From Bowmanella denitrificans (GTDB taxonomy: Bacteria; Pseudomonadota; Gammaproteobacteria; Enterobacterales; Alteromonadaceae): 64,000 nucleotides of DNA. Where the stretch lies: contig NZ_PEBU01000001.1 of the NCBI RefSeq assembly GCF_002887595.1, positions 1 to 64,000 of the forward strand, read 5' to 3'. This document shows, piece by piece, positions 56,036-64,000 of the stretch; position 1 is the stretch's first letter, and every line of letters starts with the position of its first letter. The notes under the pieces were generated by a model. That model was not told where the DNA came from and ran no database searches. It saw only the letters and a program-made list of their open reading frames with translations. The position numbers were made by a program, and so were the translations under genes.

Positions 56036-58258
56036 ATGATCACGAACAAATCCGACCGCCAGCTTACCCAGATTCGCCAGTTACTGGACGATAATATCGG
56101 GCTGATGGACGCCTACGAAAAACTCGAGCCTATCGTACTGGGCATGTTTGATGCCGAGCGTATGAGTATTTTCCAGCGTCGCCGGCAACATCAGGATTTG
56201 GTCGCGCGCTTTAAAACCGGCCGTGAAATTCGTGAAATTAAAGTACCTATTACACCGCAGTCCATCGCCGGTTATGTGGCACTAAGCCAATTGCCCCTGC
56301 TGATTTCCGACCCTTATAACGCCGAAGAACTTGCCGCTATCCACCCCCGTTTGCGCTTTGCCGACAAATTCGACAAGTCTTCTTCCTTTATTACCCGCAA
56401 TATTATTTGTGTGCCGGTCATGAATGCCGGCGTTCTGTTGGGCGTTATGCAGATTATTAATAAACGCCAGGGCGACTTTAATTCTGATGATCTGGAACTG
56501 GCCAATCAACTGGGCGGTATGATAGGGGAAAAGTTCCGCTTTGAACTGGGCGGTACTAACAAACCCTTCCAGTATCTGGTGCACAAGGAATTGATCTCGG
56601 ACGCCAACCTTGACGCGCTATTGGAAAGTTGTAAAGACCCCAAGCAACTGGTACAGCGTTTAATCAGCGAACATCGAATCGCCGAGAATGAATTGGGGCA
56701 CGCTCTGTCTGTACATTATCAGGTCCCCTACCTACCCTACTTGCCAGATAAGTACCACGTCTATCAGGGCAACAGTAAGCTGAATCTGTCTTACCTTAAG
56801 CGCAATTACGTGGCGGTGGTGGCCGACGTCTCAGACAATCCCATTATTTTGATGGCAGAACCCAACAACGCTGCGCTGCTGATGGAGATTGAAAGCGCTT
56901 TGGGTATCGACAGTTATGATATTCATGTGTCTTTGCCTAATCAGGTATTGCAATATCTCGGCGAAAGCGGCGGTGGCGCAGTGGCACCGGGGGAAATGGA
57001 TGAAATCCTTGACGAAATAGGCGGCGGTGGCGATGACCTGGAAGAACAGCAGGAAGATTTGTCAGACGATGCTCCAGCGGTGGTCAGGCTGGTTAGCCGT
57101 ATCCTGCATGATGCCAAGCGCCTGAATGCCTCAGATATTCACGTAGATGCTGAAAAGAATGGCCCAACCCGGGTACGAATGCGGGTTGATGGTGTGTGTC
57201 GCGACATTACCCAAATCCCTGCTTCACACCACAATGCGGTGGTGGCGCGGATTAAAATTCTGGCTAATCTGAATATCGCCGAGAAGCGGGTCCCCCAAGA
57301 CGGCAAGCTGGCCGTCAAGATGTCAGGGCAATTGGTGGAAGTGCGTGTGGCCACAATTCCCACTGTCGCCGGTGAAGGGGTGGTGATGCGGATCCTGGCA
57401 TCCGGCGGCGCTATGCCCATGGACAAACTGAATCTGGCACCAGGTAATGCGGCCCGCCTGAAGGAAATGATTAAAAAGCCTCACGGTATCATTCTGGTGG
57501 TAGGGCCTACAGGCTCAGGTAAAACAACCACGCTGCACGCGGTGCTGGGTGACCTGAACACCCCGGAAAAGAAAATCTGGACCGCGGAAGACCCGGTGGA
57601 AATCACCCAGGCCGGCCTGCAACAGGTACAGGTCAGCCCTAAAATTGGTTTTACCTTTGCCAATGCCTTGCGTGCATTTTTGCGGGCCGACCCGGATATT
57701 ATTCTGATCGGTGAAATGCGGGATAAAGAAACCGCCCATGCCGGTATTGAAGCTTCGCTAACCGGTCACTTAGTGTTATCCACTTTGCACACCAACTCAG
57801 CGCCAGAAACCATTACTCGTTTGTTGGATTTGGGACTGGACCCGGTGAACTTCTCTGATGCCTGTGTGGGGATCCTGGCGCAACGCTTGATCCGGACCTT
57901 ATGCCCGAATTGTAAGGAAGAGTATCAAGCAACCGACGCCGACCTGGGCTTTATTCACAGGCAGTATGGCGAGGAATATCTTGATGAATTAAACCTGCCA
58001 AAACCCTTGAAACTGTTCAGGGCCAAGGGTTGCGAAGCCTGTGGCGATATTGGCTACAAAGGTCGTACTGGCGTGCATGAATTGCTGGCTATGACCCCGG
58101 AACTACGCGCCTTGGTATATAAGGAAGCGGCAGTGTCGGCCATGAAGGAGCAGGCCATGAAAGACGGTATGCGCACCTTAACCCAGGACGGTATTTATAA
58201 GGTACTTAAAGGCGACACAGATATTGCACAGGTACAGATTATCAGTGGCACCGAATGA
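56036..58258 (+). CDS. GAF-domain GspE/PilB-type secretion ATPase (orphan)
   Basis: A 740-residue ATPase of the type II secretion/type IV pilus class. Residues about 20-170 form a GAF domain, about 178-320 a MshEN-like N-terminal domain, and about 350-730 the motor with Walker A GPTGSGKTTT (about 489-498), FLRADPDIILIGEMRD, a HTNSAPET segment and a zinc tetracysteine (CPNCKEEY and CEACGDIGY). No pilin, GspF or secretin genes lie nearby, so its partner machine is elsewhere or missing. MshEN domains can bind c-di-GMP, and a diguanylate cyclase follows 85 bases downstream. ATG 56036 has no clear binding site. Confidence 0.9.
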   Translation: MITNKSDRQLTQIRQLLDDNIGLMDAYEKLEPIVLGMFDAERMSIFQRRRQHQDLVARFKTGREIREIKVPITPQSIAGYVALSQLPLLISDPYNAEELAAIHPRLRFADKFDKSSSFITRNIICVPVMNAGVLLGVMQIINKRQGDFNSDDLELANQLGGMIGEKFRFELGGTNKPFQYLVHKELISDANLDALLESCKDPKQLVQRLISEHRIAENELGHALSVHYQVPYLPYLPDKYHVYQGNSKLNLSYLKRNYVAVVADVSDNPIILMAEPNNAALLMEIESALGIDSYDIHVSLPNQVLQYLGESGGGAVAPGEMDEILDEIGGGGDDLEEQQEDLSDDAPAVVRLVSRILHDAKRLNASDIHVDAEKNGPTRVRMRVDGVCRDITQIPASHHNAVVARIKILANLNIAEKRVPQDGKLAVKMSGQLVEVRVATIPTVAGEGVVMRILASGGAMPMDKLNLAPGNAARLKEMIKKPHGIILVVGPTGSGKTTTLHAVLGDLNTPEKKIWTAEDPVEITQAGLQQVQVSPKIGFTFANALRAFLRADPDIILIGEMRDKETAHAGIEASLTGHLVLSTLHTNSAPETITRLLDLGLDPVNFSDACVGILAQRLIRTLCPNCKEEYQATDADLGFIHRQYGEEYLDELNLPKPLKLFRAKGCEACGDIGYKGRTGVHELLAMTPELRALVYKEAAVSAMKEQAMKDGMRTLTQDGIYKVLKGDTDIAQVQIISGTE

Positions 58259-58343
58259 CCCCAAGTTGTTCATGGCTTGGCGATCTGAAGGCAATGTCTC
58301 TGCTACACTAGCCTTATCCAAGGCGCCCAACTGAGAATAAAAA

Positions 58344-59357
58344 ATGGCGGACGAGCTGGAAAAGTCTTTTCAGGTACTTAAACAAACCATCCCACTGCTG
58401 ATTAAACATCAGATTTCCGCCATCCCCACCAATTATGCGCTTTGGTACACCTATGCCAGCAATCAGTCTGCGCCGCTGAACGCGGAAGTGGACAAACTGA
58501 CGGTAAACAATCAGCCAATTTCTGCGGCAAAGATTCAGGAACTGTATCGCCAGCATCTGGCAGATACACAGGAAGTAGAGGCCTGGCAATTGCGCCAGAC
58601 GGTAGAGGCCATGTTGATTGAATTGTCGCAATCACTTGGCGATACCCGCAGCGATACGCAGAACTTTAAGCAAGCGATAGACAATCGCTTGTCAGATTTA
58701 GACAAAGTGGAACGCGAAGGCTGGTCGGTTGAGGAAGTGATGCAGTTGGTGCGTTCCCTGGTAAAGGAAACCCAGCATATCAAACGCAGTACGCTGGACT
58801 TTACGGCCGCTCTGAGTAGCGCTGAAAAGGAAATCAGCGAACTCAGGGCTAAATTGAAAGACAGCCAACAAAACGCATTATTTGACGCTCTGACCGGCCT
58901 CTACAACCGGCGTTATCTGGATGAAGAATTAAAAGTGATGCAGCCCGATAAAGGCACCTGTCTGGTGATGGTGGATATCGACCACTTTAAGTCGATTAAC
59001 GATCAGTTTGGCCATCAAATGGGCGACCGGGTATTAAAAGCGGTTGGCAAGAAACTGAAAGACAGTTGCAGGGACAATGCCAGTGCTTTCCGCTTTGGTG
59101 GCGAAGAATTTGCTGTATTGCTGAAAGACAGTAAGCTCAAACAGGCCATTCACCAGGCTGAAGTGATGCGCCGCGCCATTGAAAAGGTCAGTGTGGTGGA
59201 CAGACGCACCGGCAAGAGCCTGGACGGTATCAGTGCATCCTTTGGTGTGGCGGAATTCAGCGGCGCCATGCGTAGAAGTGACTTACTTGAACAGGCAGAC
59301 AAGCAGTTGTACCAGGCCAAGACCCTGGGACGCAACAGGGTAATGCCGCTGGGTTAA
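58344..59357 (+). CDS. Soluble GGDEF diguanylate cyclase
   Basis: A 337-residue cytoplasmic protein without membrane helices. The N-terminal half is helical (PTNYALWYTYAS, then a coiled coil to about 170); the C-terminal GGDEF domain has GGEEF. The RxxD inhibitory site is missing (RDNA at its place), so feedback by c-di-GMP at that site is unlikely. It is probably cotranscribed with the ATPase upstream. Confidence 0.9.
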   Translation: MADELEKSFQVLKQTIPLLIKHQISAIPTNYALWYTYASNQSAPLNAEVDKLTVNNQPISAAKIQELYRQHLADTQEVEAWQLRQTVEAMLIELSQSLGDTRSDTQNFKQAIDNRLSDLDKVEREGWSVEEVMQLVRSLVKETQHIKRSTLDFTAALSSAEKEISELRAKLKDSQQNALFDALTGLYNRRYLDEELKVMQPDKGTCLVMVDIDHFKSINDQFGHQMGDRVLKAVGKKLKDSCRDNASAFRFGGEEFAVLLKDSKLKQAIHQAEVMRRAIEKVSVVDRRTGKSLDGISASFGVAEFSGAMRRSDLLEQADKQLYQAKTLGRNRVMPLG

Positions 59358-59392
59358 CCGCACTGACGAAGTGCCGCATTGCTTCGGCCTGC

Positions 59393-59785
59393 TTATTCAA
59401 ACGCCCCGAAACAGGGAATATCACTCCTGAGTGCATACCAACTGGCTTTATCCGCCACCCAGATATGCTTAGTTTCCCGACTGCCCGGATCGTCATCCAG
59501 TGATCCCAGGCGTAAAATCACATGTTCAGTGTTGTCACGCTTGGCATAAATCTGCGTGCCACATTCTGTGCAAAAAAAGCGGCGCTTGCCTGGTGAAGAT
59601 TCAAATGACTTAAGCAGCGCCCCGCCATTGAGCTGAAAATCCCGGTCCTGTACCGACGCCACGCTGGAAAAAGCCGCGCCATGGGCCTTGCGACAGGTTC
59701 GGCAATGGCAGTGCACAATCTCGCCGACCGGGCCATTGATCTGATAACTGACCTGCCCACACAAACAACTGCCTTTAATCACCAT
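59393..59785 (-). CDS. GFA-family (CENP-V/GFA) zinc protein
   Basis: A 130-residue protein with the zinc cysteines of the glutathione-dependent formaldehyde-activating family: CLCGQ, CHCRTCRK and CTECGTQ. True activity toward formaldehyde is not established for most members. It starts at ATG 59785 and converges with the diguanylate cyclase. Confidence 0.88.
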   Translation of the reverse strand: MVIKGSCLCGQVSYQINGPVGEIVHCHCRTCRKAHGAAFSSVASVQDRDFQLNGGALLKSFESSPGKRRFFCTECGTQIYAKRDNTEHVILRLGSLDDDPGSRETKHIWVADKASWYALRSDIPCFGAFE

Positions 59786-59865
59786 CCCTTCCTTTCTTTA
59801 ACATGCAATAGGAAACACATTAGACCCGCACAAGCGCCATGGCCTTTCAGCCAAAGACAAACATA

Positions 59866-61447
<1,582 letters not shown>

Positions 61448-61703
61448 ACAAGGCTCCTTTGGCAACGATTAGATGAATGGTTGTAATTACAGGGGATGCT
61501 AAAGCAGATTTCCGTAGCAGTATTTAATCCGGATCAATAAACTTGGGTTAAACTCTATGAGCCGGTTCGGCCGTTACACAAGCAGGGTGGTTAAAACCAG
61601 GCAAAACAAGTGCAAAGCGCATATTTGACGGTCGACATTGACGGATTCGATAACTTTTGCGCAATTATTTAGCAGAAGACGGGTTTTTAACTGCGTTTTC
61701 CTG

Positions 61704-61709
61704 TATACT
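61704..61709 (+). promoter_or_regulatory. Candidate -10 box of fusA2
   Basis: TATACT, 42 bases upstream of ATG 61751. The -35 region (GGTTTT) is weak. The rest of the 303-base gap between trhP and fusA2 has no gene that I can support. Confidence 0.45.
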
Positions 61710-61750
61710 TGCGCGCGATTTTTTTCCCTTAAAACTTTGTGAAGGAAACC

Positions 61751-63844
61751 ATGGCAGATTTATCCCTCTACAGAAATATTGGTATTTTCGCCCACGTTGA
61801 CGCGGGTAAAACTACCACTACTGAACGTATCCTGAAGCTCACCGGTAAGATCCATAAAACAGGTGAAGTGCATGATGGTGAATCCACCATGGACTTCATG
61901 GAACAGGAAGCCGAGCGCGGTATTACTATCCAGTCCGCTGCAACCACCTGCTTCTGGAAAGGTCACCGTTTTAACGTTATCGACACTCCCGGACACGTTG
62001 ACTTCACTGTTGAAGTATATCGTTCACTGAAAGTACTGGACGGTGGTATCGGTGTATTCTGTGGTTCAGGCGGTGTTGAGCCACAGTCTGAAACCAACTG
62101 GCGCTATGCTAACGATTCAGAAGTATCTCGCCTGATCTTCGTCAACAAGCTGGACCGTATGGGTGCAGACTTCTACCGCGTCGTTAAGCAAATTAAAAAC
62201 GTGCTGGGTGCTAACCCTCTGGTGATGACCCTGCCAATCGGCCGCGAAGATGACTTCGTTGGCGTGGTAGATGTACTGACCAAGCAAGCCTATATTTGGG
62301 ATGACACAGGCCTGCCAGAAAACTACAAGGTAGAAGATGTACCTGCTGACATGGTTGACCAGGTCAATGAATACCATGAGCAACTGGTAGAAAGTGCTGT
62401 TGAGCAGGACGATGACCTGATGATGGCTTATATGGATGGCGAAGTGCCTTCTATCGAAGACCTGAAGCGTTGTATCCGTAAAGGTACCATCAACCTGGCA
62501 TTCTTCCCCACTTTCTGTGGCTCTGCCTTTAAAAACAAAGGTATGCAGTTGGTTCTGGATGCGGTAGTTGACTACCTGCCTAACCCAACCGAAGTATTGC
62601 CTCAGGATATGACTGACTCAGAAACCGGTGAGCCTACCGGCGAAACTGCTACTGTATCTGTTGATGAGCCTTTCCGTGCCCTGGCATTTAAGATCATGGA
62701 TGACCGTTTCGGCGCCCTGACCTTCGTACGTGTTTACTCAGGTAAGCTGAACAAGGGTGACACCATCCTGAACTCTGCTACAGGTAAAACTGAGCGTATC
62801 GGCCGTATGGTGGAAATGCACGCCAATGACCGTAACGAACTGACAGGTTGTCAGGCAGGTGACATTCTGGCCTTCGTAGGTATGAAGAACGTTAAAACCG
62901 GCCACACGCTGTGTGATCCTAACAACCCTTGTACGCTGGAACCTATGATCTTCCCTGAGCCGGTAATCTCTATTGCCGTTGCGCCAAAAGACAAAGGTGC
63001 TTCCGAGAAGCTGGGTAACGCACTGTCTAAGATGATCGCAGAAGACCCGACCTTTATCGTAGAAACCGACGAAGACTCCGGCGAAACCATCCTTAAAGGT
63101 ATGGGTGAATTGCACCTGGATATTAAGGTAGACATTCTGAAGCGTACGTTCGGTGTTGAGTTGGTTGTAGGTAAACCTCAGGTAGCTTACCGTGAAACCA
63201 TCACCAAGGCCGTAGAAGACTCCTACACGCACAAGAAACAGTCTGGTGGTTCTGGTCAGTTTGGTAAGATCGACTACCGTATCCGTCCTGGTGAGCCAGG
63301 AACAGGTTATAAGTTCAGCTCCACTGTTGTGGGCGGTAACGTTCCTAAGGAATTCTGGCCTGCCATCGACAAAGGCTTCAAGAGCATGCTGGACGAAGGT
63401 ACCCTGGCCGGTTACCCGGTACTGGACCTGGAAGTAGAACTGTTCGACGGTTCATTCCACGCGGTTGACTCATCAGCCATTGCGTTTGAAATCGCAGCTA
63501 AAGGCGCTTTCCGTCAGTCCATTCCAAAAGCGGGTCCTCAATTGCTGGAGCCGATCATGAAGGTTGACGTATTCACTCCTGAAGATCACGTAGGTGACGT
63601 TATCGGTGACCTGAACCGTCGTCGCGGTATGATCAAAGACCAGGAAGCTGGCGTAACTGGCGTGCGTATCAAAGCAGACGTGCCTCTGTCCGAGATGTTC
63701 GGCTACATCGGTTCTCTGCGTACTATGACATCTGGCCGTGGTCAGTTCTCCATGGAATTCTCACACTACCTGCCATGCCCGCAGAACGTGTCTGAGAAGG
63801 TCATCGAAGAAGCCAAAGCCCGTAAAGCCGCAGCCAAGAAATAA
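61751..63844 (+). CDS. fusA2: Elongation factor G, second paralogue type (EF-G2)
   Basis: A 697-residue GTPase that moves the ribosome along mRNA or helps split it. The P-loop is AHVDAGKTT, then DTPGHVD and NKLD; the C-terminal domains are complete. The start is ATG 61751 ([13 protein letters not shown]), with AAGGAA four bases upstream; the GTG at 61739 is not used. The start [18 protein letters not shown] and the isolated gene position match the second EF-G of many marine Gammaproteobacteria rather than the str-operon copy. It ends in a strong terminator. Confidence 0.94.
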   Translation: MADLSLYRNIGIFAHVDAGKTTTTERILKLTGKIHKTGEVHDGESTMDFMEQEAERGITIQSAATTCFWKGHRFNVIDTPGHVDFTVEVYRSLKVLDGGIGVFCGSGGVEPQSETNWRYANDSEVSRLIFVNKLDRMGADFYRVVKQIKNVLGANPLVMTLPIGREDDFVGVVDVLTKQAYIWDDTGLPENYKVEDVPADMVDQVNEYHEQLVESAVEQDDDLMMAYMDGEVPSIEDLKRCIRKGTINLAFFPTFCGSAFKNKGMQLVLDAVVDYLPNPTEVLPQDMTDSETGEPTGETATVSVDEPFRALAFKIMDDRFGALTFVRVYSGKLNKGDTILNSATGKTERIGRMVEMHANDRNELTGCQAGDILAFVGMKNVKTGHTLCDPNNPCTLEPMIFPEPVISIAVAPKDKGASEKLGNALSKMIAEDPTFIVETDEDSGETILKGMGELHLDIKVDILKRTFGVELVVGKPQVAYRETITKAVEDSYTHKKQSGGSGQFGKIDYRIRPGEPGTGYKFSSTVVGGNVPKEFWPAIDKGFKSMLDEGTLAGYPVLDLEVELFDGSFHAVDSSAIAFEIAAKGAFRQSIPKAGPQLLEPIMKVDVFTPEDHVGDVIGDLNRRRGMIKDQEAGVTGVRIKADVPLSEMFGYIGSLRTMTSGRGQFSMEFSHYLPCPQNVSEKVIEEAKARKAAAKK

Positions 63845-63866
63845 TCTGGCTGACGCTGACACAAAA

Positions 63867-63894
63867 ATGCCGCTCAACTGAGCGGCATTTTTTT
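63867..63894 (+). terminator. Intrinsic terminator of fusA2
   Basis: GCCGCTC / GAGCGGC stem with a four-base loop, flanked by A and T runs. The remaining 106 bases to the window end hold no gene that can be supported. Confidence 0.93.
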
Positions 63895-64000
63895 ATGCAA
63901 ATCTGCAAAATAGAAACGCACTCACTGCCGTTTGACCATTCTGCTTGCTTGACGAAATCTACCAGTTCCTTGCTGGCATACTGAATCACTCCGACAAGCA

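Noticed and set aside
63801-63989. Minus-strand frame at the right edge
   Set aside because: It runs through the fusA2 terminator and stop region. A gene fragment beginning outside the window cannot be excluded, but nothing supports one.

Overview
The window looks like a chromosomal segment of a Gammaproteobacterium of the Alteromonadales type. The basis is protein-level resemblance of housekeeping genes (S10-operon ribosomal proteins, TyrS, PyrB, HemL, ErpA, PntAB, PBP1b/HrpB, TrhP/YfhL and an EF-G of the second paralogue type), several TonB-dependent receptors and diguanylate cyclases, and roughly balanced base composition. Genus cannot be fixed from sequence alone. No rRNA, tRNA, insertion sequence, prophage or CRISPR array was recognised.

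Layout. 1-4200: a repeat-bearing intergenic region, a DAO-family FAD oxidoreductase, and two paralogous CsgG/HfaB-like lipoproteins. 4261-12328 (minus): a tightly packed eight-gene operon with an ExbB/MotA-type proton-channel subunit, two von Willebrand A proteins whose N-terminal helix resembles ExbD/TolR/MotB, a PEGA-repeat/FGE-sulfatase-like protein, a helical-repeat protein, a lipoprotein, a cysteine-bearing secreted protein, and a 40-residue gene read directly from the sequence. This is the best candidate for an undescribed envelope machine. 12524-25165: tyrS, an M23 peptidase, an Lrp regulator, an AHSA1 protein, a long PLP enzyme, an S41 peptidase, GST, a tandem substrate-binding protein, erpA, a DUF6776-like protein, a CLC transporter with atypical pore residues, and hemJ. 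25166-26670: a heptamer tandem array plus REP-like repeat, then a ParA-like ATPase with a small ribbon-helix-helix-like partner. 26671-34887: pyrB, hemL, a diguanylate cyclase, and mrcB-hrpB. 35029-39353: a YfiN-like cyclase / TonB receptor / YfiR operon, followed by thpR. 39452-48079: purU, two TonB-dependent receptors, pntAB. 48240-50524: a membrane protein, an AT-richer PEP-CTERM-like protein and an outer-membrane-like protein. 50748-55701 (minus): the complete S10 operon rpsJ to rpsQ with a promoter, leader and terminator. 56036-61447: a GAF-GspE ATPase, a diguanylate cyclase, a GFA protein, trhP-yfhL. 61751-63844: fusA2.

How the genes work together. The clearest functional units are the proton-channel/VWA operon with its convergent CsgG-like neighbours; the YfiN-receptor-YfiR unit, which probably couples an outer-membrane signal to c-di-GMP; the S10 operon, here separated from both the str and spc operons that commonly flank it; the trhP-yfhL tRNA-hydroxylation pair; and the ParA pair with a perfect 14-bp palindrome in its upstream region.
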